From contig DDQG01000020.1 of NCBI GenBank assembly GCA_002342585.1, positions 59,046 through 123,045 of the forward strand: a DNA stretch of 64,000 bases, read 5' to 3'. A program made the position numbers and the translations under genes. The notes under the pieces are model-generated. The model searched no databases. It was not told the origin of the DNA and saw only the letters and a program-made list of their open reading frames with translations. This document shows, piece by piece, positions 27,889 through 35,762 of the stretch (positions are counted from its first letter, which is position 1; each line of letters begins with the position of its first letter). The stretch comes from Prevotellaceae bacterium UBA2448. GTDB lineage: Bacteria; Bacteroidota; Bacteroidia; Bacteroidales; Bacteroidaceae.

Positions 27889-29862
27889 TTAAGATTCTTG
27901 CTGAATCAAAGTAACAGTAGTCGTGTCGTATGTTGTAGGGGTTCCATCAACAGAATTAATCTTTATTGTTGTAGCCTGAGGCTCACCTGTTGTATTATCA
28001 GGGAGAGTGATGGTAACAGTCTTAGCACTGAAGTCTTTTGTTATTGTTGCGCCGCTACCGAAGCCAGTTACAATCCAGTTGAAATCAGTTGCACTAGCAT
28101 TAGTACCAGTAAGAGTGATAGTGAATGCACCACCGGCCTTTGGAGCCACATAGAACTTAGTAGCATTTGCTGCAACTGAAGCTGCAGAGACTGATTCAAC
28201 CGAAGATGTGTGAGTCTCATAACCAATAGTATTGCTTGGCAGATAAATGTCCTTGTCATTATCTGAATCGGTATTAATATTACCGCCAGTACCACCATTA
28301 ATAGCATCGTTCCAGTCGACTACAGAAGCAGTGAACTTAACAGATGTAAGACCCAGGTGAATAAGCAGTTTGTAGAATGTATTCTCCTTTAATGCACCAT
28401 GAGGAATTGTAACCTTGTTGGTAATAGTCTGAGTTACTTTTGTCCATTGTCCTTCACCCATTGCTGAAGTAGCCAAGTTCTTATCATAAGTTCTTACTAT
28501 ATACTTAATACGTACAGCAAGAGTTTGATCTTCAGTAGATGATGGAATCATCAGCAGAGCAGGAATATCTGTTTTAGTTGTATAAACATCCTGTGGAGTT
28601 GTTGTTACACCAGTGATATCCTCATCAGATGAGTTCGTCCATTTCGAAAAAACGCCTGCAGTTAAAACTGCTTTAGGAGTACCTTCTTTGATATTTTTCT
28701 CGAATTCTCTTTTTTCAACAGCTTCAGTATCATCCTTGTCAGTCTGAGAAGAATAAGTGGCACCTTTTATTACAGCACCGCCATTGGTAGTCAGATCCCA
28801 AACTCCTGTTGAGATATTGAACCAACCTTCCTTAATCAGGTCTGAAGTACCAGATACACCAGGAAGTGAATTTGTCACAGCGGTTGTAATATCGTAAATC
28901 TCAAGTTCTTCAACGGTAACAAGAGTCTCGTCTCCTTTTGTTCCACCATAAATAGCAGTACTTGGTGCAACACCACCATCATCAATATCAAGAACAATCT
29001 GAACACCTTCCATTTCGCCTGAAGGGTCTGTTGAGGGATTATGTCCACCAAACTTTGCCAATGCGTGTTTGAAAAGGAAGTTTACCTGCTCGTCAACACT
29101 CTGCTTAGTCAAGTCTGTGTTGTAGTCAGCAGGAGTATCATTCGTTTTATTTGCAAGATTGTAACCTGCTGAGTTACCACGAAGACCCCACAAAAGGTCT
29201 ACGGAGTGGTCAAGGTCTGAACCTGAAGCACTGAAACGATAATAAACAGAGGGATCTTTCTGAGCGTCATTGGATGTAATAGCAAGGATACCATCATCAC
29301 TAGCAGGAGTCGCAGACAAAGCTGTAACCTTGGTCTTTCCTAATTGCGATGTACCAGCTCCAGCTGTGAAGTTAACATACGGAGCGTAAGCAAAGAAACT
29401 CAGTTTGCCACCACCAGTAACACTTCCTTGTGCTTCCGTTGTCTCTCCTTTACCCTCCTTGTTATCAACATTTGTATTAGAAAAATCATTAGGCCAGTAC
29501 TTAATAGGAGAATATGTCCATTTTGATGCACTATATTTAACCTGCTGGTTCCACATAAAATCAGGAATTTTAGTCGAAGCTACAGTAGACCAAGTATCAG
29601 TATTAGTGTAATATGATAATACACCAAAACCAGCTGCTTGATGAGTACCTGAAGTAAGAGAGCTAGTCGTGATATCACCTACGTCACCGCCAGTAGCACG
29701 TGTACTGCCAGTCTTACCCATGTACGTGCCGAACTGGATGGCATTGTCATTAGAAGTTGCTGAGGAGCTGAAACCATTATCCTCAAGCAAGTCAGATTGT
29801 GAGCATGCAGTAAAACCTACTGCCAAGATTGCCGTAGCAATCAAAGAAAATACTTTCTTCAT
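27889..29862 (-). CDS. Fimbrillin family lipoprotein, probable major subunit
   Basis: A 657-residue lipoprotein (lipobox FTAC, Cys20). It shows the full set of Mfa-like landmarks: STRATGG, FMWNQQVKYS, YSPIKYWPND (about residue 120), LSFFAYAPY (about 155), SVDLLWGLRG and VNFLFKHALAKFGG. A C-terminal Ig-like tail of about 110 residues (AGGAFTITLTGTNASATDFNW) is extra. It is the last gene of a fimbrial operon behind a DUF3868/DUF3575 protein and a DUF5119 lipoprotein, an order seen in other Bacteroidales fimbrial loci, and ends at a strong terminator. Codon usage is AT-richer than in the neighbouring fimbrillins, which could reflect high expression; that is an impression, not a computation. Confidence 0.88.
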   Translation of the reverse strand: MKKVFSLIATAILAVGFTACSQSDLLEDNGFSSSATSNDNAIQFGTYMGKTGSTRATGGDVGDITTSSLTSGTHQAAGFGVLSYYTNTDTWSTVASTKIPDFMWNQQVKYSASKWTYSPIKYWPNDFSNTNVDNKEGKGETTEAQGSVTGGGKLSFFAYAPYVNFTAGAGTSQLGKTKVTALSATPASDDGILAITSNDAQKDPSVYYRFSASGSDLDHSVDLLWGLRGNSAGYNLANKTNDTPADYNTDLTKQSVDEQVNFLFKHALAKFGGHNPSTDPSGEMEGVQIVLDIDDGGVAPSTAIYGGTKGDETLVTVEELEIYDITTAVTNSLPGVSGTSDLIKEGWFNISTGVWDLTTNGGAVIKGATYSSQTDKDDTEAVEKREFEKNIKEGTPKAVLTAGVFSKWTNSSDEDITGVTTTPQDVYTTKTDIPALLMIPSSTEDQTLAVRIKYIVRTYDKNLATSAMGEGQWTKVTQTITNKVTIPHGALKENTFYKLLIHLGLTSVKFTASVVDWNDAINGGTGGNINTDSDNDKDIYLPSNTIGYETHTSSVESVSAASVAANATKFYVAPKAGGAFTITLTGTNASATDFNWIVTGFGSGATITKDFSAKTVTITLPDNTTGEPQATTIKINSVDGTPTTYDTTTVTLIQQES

Positions 29863-29933
29863 ACTTGTATAAATTAAATTGGTTAAACGTTTCCTATATT
29901 TAATATGCTATTATTAATGATGTATCATCTTAA

Positions 29934-29971
29934 CTGTCAACTATCACCTGTCAACTATCACCTGTCAACTC
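29934..29971. repeat. 14-bp tandem minirepeat in fimbrial operon
   Basis: CTGTCAACTATCAC repeated 2.7 times, immediately 3' of the DUF5119 stop and about 70 bp ahead of the fimbrillin start, inside the intergenic part of the operon. Confidence 0.75.
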
Positions 29972-29972
29972 A

Positions 29973-31106
29973 TCAGAATCCTCCCATATCAATGGTTCCT
30001 CCGTCTTCCCATTCGTCCACTTTGGCATCGAATCCGGCTCCGGAACGGGAATCAGGCACAGGCGGCAGGATAATGTCCTCAGGCAGGTCGATTTCGAGCT
30101 TCAGGTTGTAGAGGTCTTCACGATAGCGGATGCGAGCTTCTTCGCCTTTTGGGGTGAGGTAGGTTATGTTCTTACCCACATTGTATGAGAACTGCAACAC
30201 ATCTCCATTCACCAGGGTGATGTAGAAGGAGAGGATATTATCCTCTGCCATGCGTTCGGAGATGAGTTCCTTGCCGTATGGCAGTCCGAACGAGCCTATG
30301 CTGTCGCATATATATCCCATACTGTCGACTGGAAGTCCTATTGCAGTCTTCTTCCATCGATCCCATGTATGCAGTTTCACAATACCCGACTCGCTCGTAC
30401 GGTTCACCTTCGACAAGTAGAATCCGTCGGCAAGACCGGAGAGGCTGGCTTCGAGGTCCTGGATGAGCTGACGCCGCTTTATCTTTGCCTTTACATAGAG
30501 CGTCACAGTCATTGGGTACGGATGCTCATGTATGACGTAATCTGAATTCCTTCCATCGATGTCGTACTTATACCCGTTGTCGCGATAACGCTCAAAGGGG
30601 ATGAAGATGGTGTCTTGCATCAGCATTTCCTCAGTGATGGTTATGCGGTCGGTCACAGCTCCAATCGGGTCCGGATAGTTGATGTAGGTAATTCCGGAGT
30701 CCCAGTTGCGGGTGTTGTATTCTGTAGTGCGGGCTGCCATCTTCTCGTAGCTCTGAACATCGTAGAAGTTCATGTATGGCTCGTAGTCGCTGTAGGTATC
30801 GCTGAAGAGTATAATCTGGTAGGTGCCCACAGGAAGCGAGAGAGTTGTGACTGAGTCGTTCGTACTCACCGTGCGGCGCTCGCCCGTAGCCTCGTTCCAG
30901 AAGATTGCCGTCATTCCGTTTGGCTTTTCTCCATAGATGGGCACGTAGTTCGTGCTCCAGTGCGAAACAAGCTTCACGGCTACTTCGTCATCTACTATCA
31001 CCTCAAGCGGACGGCGATCGCACGAGGCGAGCACAATTACCACAAGGAGCAACAGGACCCTGAAGGCTCTGACGATGTTGCGTTTCAAAGATCTATTCAT
31101 AGGCAC
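29973..31106 (-). CDS. DUF5119-type lipoprotein of fimbrial operon
   Basis: A 377-residue lipoprotein with lipobox LASC followed by DRRPLEVIVDDEV, the opening typical of DUF5119 proteins. The body is beta-rich (LPVGTYQIILFSD, PYPMTVTLYVKAKI, FYLSKVNRTSESG). DUF5119 proteins occur in Bacteroidales fimbrial operons next to DUF3575 proteins and fimbrillins and are thought to be assembly or anchoring components; no biochemical role can be read here. The start overlaps the upstream gene by 14 bp (Met3 would give 8 bp), so translation is probably coupled. Confidence 0.75.
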   Translation of the reverse strand: MPMNRSLKRNIVRAFRVLLLLVVIVLASCDRRPLEVIVDDEVAVKLVSHWSTNYVPIYGEKPNGMTAIFWNEATGERRTVSTNDSVTTLSLPVGTYQIILFSDTYSDYEPYMNFYDVQSYEKMAARTTEYNTRNWDSGITYINYPDPIGAVTDRITITEEMLMQDTIFIPFERYRDNGYKYDIDGRNSDYVIHEHPYPMTVTLYVKAKIKRRQLIQDLEASLSGLADGFYLSKVNRTSESGIVKLHTWDRWKKTAIGLPVDSMGYICDSIGSFGLPYGKELISERMAEDNILSFYITLVNGDVLQFSYNVGKNITYLTPKGEEARIRYREDLYNLKLEIDLPEDIILPPVPDSRSGAGFDAKVDEWEDGGTIDMGGF

Positions 31107-32739
31107 CTCCCTTCCGCTTATGCTGATTGCTCTTTCCTATGAGCCAAACGAGCGAAACCTTCGCTTTGGTTGGTCCTACGTATTTCGTACTGGCATTGTA
31201 TTGCCAAATAAGGTGCGTGTCGTTGAACATACCGTTGTAGTGGCGACGCGGTCCCCAGAATACTCCCGCACTGAGCGAGAGTTCGAGGTTGAAATATTTA
31301 TGAAGCACGAAACTGTAACCCACAGTGGCTCCGACAGAATTGAATTCTCCCTGGTCGCCCTTGCTGTTCCACTCTATGTCGTACTTACCATTATTATAAT
31401 ACACTCCGGCAAAGGGTCCCGAAAGTGGGGGCAGTCCCCTGCGGCAACTGCGAAACCACCTGCGCAGCTCAATGCCAAGCGTCTGAAATTCGTATGCCCT
31501 GCTGTTATGATGCCATACGTACCAAGGCGTCCACCACTCTACCATCACGCTCCATAACTTCTCCCTGCCGAACGGCACTTCCACCTCTACGTTCACTGCT
31601 GCTGCAAGGTCGAAGAGCAGGTTGGTCTTCAAGGCGAAGAACGGAGTGTAGCTCTTGAACTGAGTGAGCGGTGTAGTAGGTCGCAGATGTTCAAACGGCA
31701 TCGCATTGATTGTATCGTATTCACCCGGCCGTTCTATTCGCTCACGACGCGTGTAGTCGATAGTATAGTCGGAATGGCGCAGATAAGGAAAGTAGTCGCG
31801 GAGGATAACTCTGTATTCGCTACGGTACTTCCGTTGGATTCGCCTCAGTTTGGCATCTGGCTCCATATCGGAATCGATCAACTCTATGATCTCCTGTTTA
31901 TGGGACAGGTCTGACTGTTCCATGAACCTACGGAATCCTTCCCAGTCTTCCGGGGTGAAGTCAGTCTCGATGAAATCGCCAGAAAAGCCGTATATGTCAT
32001 CGATATATTTCTTCAGGTTACGCGTTCGGTCGCGCGCCAAATCAACATTATGGCGGAAAGGACCTTCGGGCGACGCATAACCATGTATTGTCATTCGCTG
32101 TGCTGTAGCTGCCGTATCGTTCACTACCGAGTCGATTTGTGCTCGCATCTTCGCCAGTTCAGCAGCATTATCATGATAGTCAGCCCGTATGTCCGTCTTG
32201 TCAAGCACGAAATCTACATGGGCTGTTCCCTTCATTGTCTGTTTGTGTTCTTCGATTATCGGACGCGCCTCAACTCTATAAGGCGGGGCAACATAGACTG
32301 TAGAGTATTCCTCTTCGATTATGGCTCCGCAGGAATTGGTAACAGAACTGACTACCACCAGTCTTGCTCGTTGCATCCACTCTTGGAATTCAACATTCTG
32401 TACATAGTCAACCGTCTTAGGTGCACGTTTTCCGCGAATCTGTATGTCGGCATAATTGGAATATGGTCCTGTGCGTACATACGAATAGTATGGATTGCGC
32501 CCATAAACGCAAATGGTTGGCAAATCAATAGAGTCTTCATCGTTTACCAGTCTAGGCGTGAGCCAGATGAGATCCGAATTACTCAACTCAACATCGTTTA
32601 AGTTAAGCCTCATACCTACCTGAACCGAATCTCTATCGCGATAAACCGAAACACTATCAACTTCCAAATGCGTCCTCGCTTCTACCGGCTGCACCAATGC
32701 ACCGAGAAGAATCAGTATTATGGTTACAATGTACTTCAT
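31093..32739 (-). CDS. DUF3868/OmpA-like/DUF3575 outer-membrane protein of fimbrial operon
   Basis: 548 residues with an ordinary signal peptide (ILILLGALVQPVEA). Three parts are visible. An N-terminal DUF3868-like beta domain (about 20-150) comes first. The middle is an OmpA-C-like segment with FVLDKTDIRADYHDN and IHGYASPEGPFRHN ... LARDRT, the peptidoglycan-binding signature. A C-terminal DUF3575-like beta-barrel (about 345-548) ends in alternating aromatic strands (VEWWTPWYVWHHNS, GPFAGVYYNNGKYDIEW). It probably anchors the fimbrial apparatus in the outer membrane. First gene of the operon with its own -7 box; head-to-head with prfC. Confidence 0.8.
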   Translation of the reverse strand: MKYIVTIILILLGALVQPVEARTHLEVDSVSVYRDRDSVQVGMRLNLNDVELSNSDLIWLTPRLVNDEDSIDLPTICVYGRNPYYSYVRTGPYSNYADIQIRGKRAPKTVDYVQNVEFQEWMQRARLVVVSSVTNSCGAIIEEEYSTVYVAPPYRVEARPIIEEHKQTMKGTAHVDFVLDKTDIRADYHDNAAELAKMRAQIDSVVNDTAATAQRMTIHGYASPEGPFRHNVDLARDRTRNLKKYIDDIYGFSGDFIETDFTPEDWEGFRRFMEQSDLSHKQEIIELIDSDMEPDAKLRRIQRKYRSEYRVILRDYFPYLRHSDYTIDYTRRERIERPGEYDTINAMPFEHLRPTTPLTQFKSYTPFFALKTNLLFDLAAAVNVEVEVPFGREKLWSVMVEWWTPWYVWHHNSRAYEFQTLGIELRRWFRSCRRGLPPLSGPFAGVYYNNGKYDIEWNSKGDQGEFNSVGATVGYSFVLHKYFNLELSLSAGVFWGPRRHYNGMFNDTHLIWQYNASTKYVGPTKAKVSLVWLIGKSNQHKRKGGAYE

Positions 32740-32753
32740 CTTTTATTTCTGCA

Positions 32754-32761
32754 CAAAGTTA
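32754..32761 (-). promoter_or_regulatory. -7 element of DUF3575 fimbrial operon
   Basis: Minus strand TAACTTTG, consensus TAnnTTTG, 15 bp before the ATG at 32739. No clear TTTG is seen at the usual -33 spacing. Confidence 0.55.
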
Positions 32762-32899
32762 GACAGCATATAAAATATGAGAAGTTACAAAATTGTTAAA
32801 AAAGGAAGTTTATTTGATTGTTTAACATTCTTTAAATATTAGCATGCAATTTTGACATATTCACTTAACAAATATGGCATCAGAGGGTGAGCACCCCCT

Positions 32900-32932
32900 G
32901 AGATCCCCCCGAGATCCCCCCGAGATCTCCCC
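32900..32932. repeat. Three tandem 11-mers GAGATCCCCCC
   Basis: Units at 32900, 32911 and 32922 (last one GAGATCTCCCC) upstream of the prfC promoter, in otherwise AT-rich intergenic DNA. May be a degenerate relative of the GC-rich repeat (reverse complement AGCCCCTGATCCCCGAAG at 34.68 kb). Confidence 0.7.
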
Positions 32933-32968
32933 AATCACTCCAGCAAATTCAAAATAAATAGCATATAT

Positions 32969-32999
32969 TTTGTATTTCGCTCGGTTTGCACTACCTTTG
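32969..32999 (+). promoter_or_regulatory. Promoter of prfC
   Basis: TTTG (32969-32972), 19-base spacer, TACCTTTG (32992-32999): a textbook Bacteroidetes -33/-7 pair, 23 bp from the prfC ATG. Confidence 0.75.
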
Positions 33000-33022
33000 T
33001 CACATAATTTAATAGGTATTAC

Positions 33023-34615
33023 ATGAACGAGATTGAGAGAAGAAGGACATTCGCAATCATTTCACACCCTGACGCAGGAAAAACCACTCTGACTGAGAAA
33101 TTGCTGTTGTTTGGTGGTCAGATACAGGTGGCAGGAGCGGTGAAATCGAACAAAATCAAGAAAACAGCCACATCCGACTGGATGGAAATAGAGAAGCAGA
33201 GAGGTATCTCTGTGAGCACTTCTGTTATGGAGTTTGACTACTGTCCGCCAGCCAAGGAGGGAGAATTGCCATACAAGGTGAATATTCTCGACACACCTGG
33301 TCACCAGGACTTTGCTGAAGACACTTTCCGTACTCTAACGGCGGTGGATTCGGCAATTATTGTTATTGACGGAGCTAAGGGTGTGGAGGCACAGACCAGA
33401 AAACTGATGACTGTGTGTCGAATGAGAAAGACTCCAGTAATCGTGTTTATCAACAAGATGGACCGCGAAGGCAAGGACCCCTTTGACTTGCTCGACGAGG
33501 TGGAGAACGAACTGCAGATACATGTGCGCCCACTCAGTTGGCCTATAAACCAAGGAGCTCGATTCAAGGGTGTTTACAACATATACGAAAACAACCTGAA
33601 CCTGTTCACCCCAAACAAACAGGTGGTGACTGAGAAGGTAAATGTAGATTTGAATTCGAAGGAGCTGGAGGAGAGAGTTGGAGAAGAGGATGCACAGAAA
33701 CTGCGTGAAGACCTGGAAATGATTGATGGTGTGTATGATCCGTTCGATGTGCAGACTTACCTGGATGCTGACATAGCTCCTGTGTTCTTCGGTTCTGCCC
33801 TGAACAACTTTGGAGTGCAGGAACTTCTCGATTGTTTCGTGGAAATTGCTCCAAATCCAAGACCTACAACTGCCGTAGAACGCACAGTAAACCCCGATGA
33901 ACCCAAGTTTACCGGATTCATCTTCAAAATTACTGCCAATATCGACCCAAACCACCGCAGTTGTACTGCCTTCTGCAAGGTTTGCTCAGGAAAATTCGTC
34001 AGAAATGCCCCATACCTGCACGTAAGAAACGGAAAAACAGTTCGTTTCTCAAGTCCTACTCAGTTTATGGCACAAAAGAAATCTACCATCGACGAGGCTT
34101 GGGCAGGAGATATTGTCGGTTTGCCAGATAATGGAATTTTCAAGATTGGCGACACTCTGACAGAAGGTGAGCAACTGCATTTCAAGGGATTACCTTCGTT
34201 CTCACCAGAAATGTTCAAATACATCGAAAATGCCGACCCGATGAAGACCAAGCAGCTGGAGAAGGGTATCAACCAACTGATGGACGAAGGTGTGGCACAG
34301 ATGTTTATCAACCAATTCAACGGCAGAAAACTGATTGGAACAGTAGGACAACTGCAGTTCGAGGTTATCCAGTATCGACTGGAAAACGAATACAACGCAA
34401 AATGCCGCTGGGAACCAGTTTCGCTCTATAAGGCATGTTGGGTGGAAAGTGATGACGAAGCAGAACTGGATGCTTTCAAGAAGCGCAAGTACCAGTATAT
34501 GGCAAAAGACAAGGACGGACGCGATGTGTTCCTTGCCGACTCAAACTATGTGCTGCAGATGGCTCAACAGGACTTCAAGAATATCAGATTCCACTTTAAT
34601 AATGAAGCCCCCTAA
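33023..34615 (+). CDS. prfC: Peptide chain release factor 3
   Basis: A 530-residue GTPase that recycles RF1/RF2 from the ribosome after peptide release. P-loop SHPDAGKTTL, switch II DTPGHQDFAEDT, NKMD for guanine specificity, then EF-G-like domains II and III (GAVKSNKIKKTATSDWMEIEKQRGISV region near residue 40 is diagnostic of RF3 versus EF-G). Length is normal for the family. The last two codons and the stop (Ala-Pro-stop) lie inside an inverted copy of the GC-rich repeat, so the natural C-terminus may have been replaced or trimmed by repeat insertion. First gene of a run of + strand housekeeping genes. Confidence 0.97.
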   Translation: MNEIERRRTFAIISHPDAGKTTLTEKLLLFGGQIQVAGAVKSNKIKKTATSDWMEIEKQRGISVSTSVMEFDYCPPAKEGELPYKVNILDTPGHQDFAEDTFRTLTAVDSAIIVIDGAKGVEAQTRKLMTVCRMRKTPVIVFINKMDREGKDPFDLLDEVENELQIHVRPLSWPINQGARFKGVYNIYENNLNLFTPNKQVVTEKVNVDLNSKELEERVGEEDAQKLREDLEMIDGVYDPFDVQTYLDADIAPVFFGSALNNFGVQELLDCFVEIAPNPRPTTAVERTVNPDEPKFTGFIFKITANIDPNHRSCTAFCKVCSGKFVRNAPYLHVRNGKTVRFSSPTQFMAQKKSTIDEAWAGDIVGLPDNGIFKIGDTLTEGEQLHFKGLPSFSPEMFKYIENADPMKTKQLEKGINQLMDEGVAQMFINQFNGRKLIGTVGQLQFEVIQYRLENEYNAKCRWEPVSLYKACWVESDDEAELDAFKKRKYQYMAKDKDGRDVFLADSNYVLQMAQQDFKNIRFHFNNEAP

Positions 34616-34630
34616 CCCCCAAAGGGGGCA
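34605..34630 (-). repeat. GC-rich repeat copy 4 (inverted), overlapping prfC stop
   Basis: GCCCCCTAACCCCCAAAGGG. The prfC stop TAA is inside it. Same T-variant core as the second signal-peptide copy at 5842. Confidence 0.8.
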
Positions 34631-34647
34631 GGCTGCGCTAAATAGAA

Positions 34648-34694
34648 CATCACCCCTAACTGAAAGGATGCCCCCTTCGGGGATCAGGGGCTAA
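34648..34694 (+). repeat. GC-rich repeat copy 5, diverged extended form
   Basis: ACATCACCCCTAACTG ... GGATG then CCCCCTTCGGGGATCAGGGG. Aligns with the 50-bp repeats flanking the DUF559 gene over both the leader part and the palindromic core, with several substitutions and small indels. Confidence 0.65.
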
Positions 34695-34700
34695 AATAGA

Positions 34701-34750
34701 GGTCATCACCCCAACCGGATGGCCGCCCCTTTCGGGGGTCGGGGGGCTTA
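34701..34750 (+). repeat. 50-bp direct repeat, left of DUF559 gene
   Basis: GGTCATCACCCCAACCGG-ATGGCC followed by the palindromic core. Differs from the right copy at one base in 50 (T versus C). Ends 2 bp before the DUF559 start codon. Confidence 0.92.
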
Positions 34751-34752
34751 AC

Positions 34753-35136
34753 ATGAAACATGGATACGAAACAGCAAATTGTGCCAACTACAATCTTTTG
34801 AAACAATTTGCAACTTATAATCGCAAATACTGCACAGATGCTGAAGGTATTATGTGGACAAGACTGAGTAACAATCAACTTGGTTGTAAGTTTCGACGAC
34901 AACATATAATCGGAGATTACATCGTTGATTTTGTGTGTTTAAAAAACAAACTGATAATTGAAATTGATGGCAAATACCACAATAGCAAACAACAACAAGA
35001 AGAAGACAAAAAAAGAACTGAATATTTGAACGGATTGGGATTTATGGTAGTACGCTTTACGAATGATGAAATAATCGGAAATATTGACGGAGTCATAGAG
35101 ACCATATCACAACATATTATTAATAACACCTATTAG
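34753..35136 (+). CDS. DUF559 (Vsr-like) endonuclease-domain protein in a repeat-flanked cassette
   Basis: 127 residues forming essentially one DUF559 domain, a PD-(D/E)XK-fold family related to very-short-patch-repair (Vsr) endonucleases. Candidate active-site residues are visible: Glu31 (AEGIMW), Asp59 (DYIVDF), Glu70 and Asp72 (IIEIDGKYH), His76. The trailing D-x3-RTEYLNGLGFMVVRF matches the family end. The start codon lies 2 bp after a 50-bp repeat, and the stop TAG shares its last base with the second copy of that repeat. It therefore occupies a discrete gene-plus-repeat unit of 435 bp inserted between prfC and the Sua5 gene. No methylase or mismatch-repair partner is near. Possible roles: repeat-specific nuclease driving repeat spread, or a domesticated repair nuclease; both are inference. 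AT-rich codons contrast with the GC-rich flanks. Confidence 0.85.
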   Translation: MKHGYETANCANYNLLKQFATYNRKYCTDAEGIMWTRLSNNQLGCKFRRQHIIGDYIVDFVCLKNKLIIEIDGKYHNSKQQQEEDKKRTEYLNGLGFMVVRFTNDEIIGNIDGVIETISQHIINNTY

Positions 35137-35185
35137 GTCATCACCCCAACCGGATGGCCGCCCCCTTCGGGGGTCGGGGGGCTTA
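35136..35185 (+). repeat. 50-bp direct repeat, right of DUF559 gene
   Basis: 49 of 50 bases identical to the left copy. Begins at the last base of the DUF559 stop codon and ends 1 bp before the ATG of the Sua5 gene, so it forms that gene's whole visible leader. Confidence 0.92.
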
Positions 35186-35186
35186 T

Positions 35187-35753
35187 ATGTTACAGGACGA
35201 AGTTAAAAAAGCAATAGAAGTGATGAAGGCTGGAGGAGTAATCCTCTACCCTACTGATACCGTTTGGGGAATAGGTTGCGATGCCACAAATGCCGAAGCT
35301 GTAAAGAAGATTTACGAGATAAAGAAACGCGAGGACTCGAAGGCTATGCTCTCGCTGATTGATAGCGAAGCCCGATTGTCGAGGTATGTAAGGAGGGTGG
35401 CTGATGTCACTTGGGATCTTATAGAGATGAGCGACAAGCCTCTTACCATTATATATAATAATGTTACAGGACTTGCTCCAAACCTCATAGCGGAAGACGG
35501 TTCGGCAGGCATCAGAATCACACGCGAGGAATTCTCAAAGGAACTCTGCTTCCGATTCCAGAAACCTATCGTATCAACTAGTGCCAACATAAGTGGAGAA
35601 CCAACTCCACAAACCTTCGACGAGATATCGGACGAAATAAAGGAGGCTGTAGATTATGTTGTGCGCTACAACCAGCGATGCAAGGAGAAACACAAGCCTT
35701 CGAGCATCATAAAGATTGACGAAAACGGAGCATTTACCATAATCAGAAAGTAA
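35187..35753 (+). CDS. L-threonylcarbamoyladenylate synthase (Sua5/YrdC/YwlC family)
   Basis: 188 residues; makes threonylcarbamoyl-AMP from Thr, bicarbonate and ATP for the t6A37 modification of ANN-decoding tRNAs. Family motifs: YPTDTVWGIGCDA, IKKREDSKAML (KxR nucleotide/Thr site) and STSANISGEPTP near the end. The ATG at 35187 is preferred. A possible upstream ATG (35154) lies within the GC-rich repeat and would add 11 residues (MAAPFGGRGAY) of repeat-encoded sequence. Short form, without the C-terminal Sua5 domain. 9 bp before the ClC gene, so probably co-transcribed with clc and fmt. Confidence 0.93.
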   Translation: MLQDEVKKAIEVMKAGGVILYPTDTVWGIGCDATNAEAVKKIYEIKKREDSKAMLSLIDSEARLSRYVRRVADVTWDLIEMSDKPLTIIYNNVTGLAPNLIAEDGSAGIRITREEFSKELCFRFQKPIVSTSANISGEPTPQTFDEISDEIKEAVDYVVRYNQRCKEKHKPSSIIKIDENGAFTIIRK

Positions 35754-35762
35754 CTAAATATT

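Noticed and set aside
34753..35136. DUF559 gene as part of a restriction-modification or mismatch-repair system
   Set aside because: No DNA methyltransferase, dcm or mut gene lies nearby; its neighbours are prfC and Sua5. The repeat-flanked cassette explains the location better.
35154..35186. Upstream start for the Sua5 protein
   Set aside because: It would translate the GC-rich repeat; Sua5/YrdC proteins start close to the MLQDEVKKAI segment. Kept only as a note.
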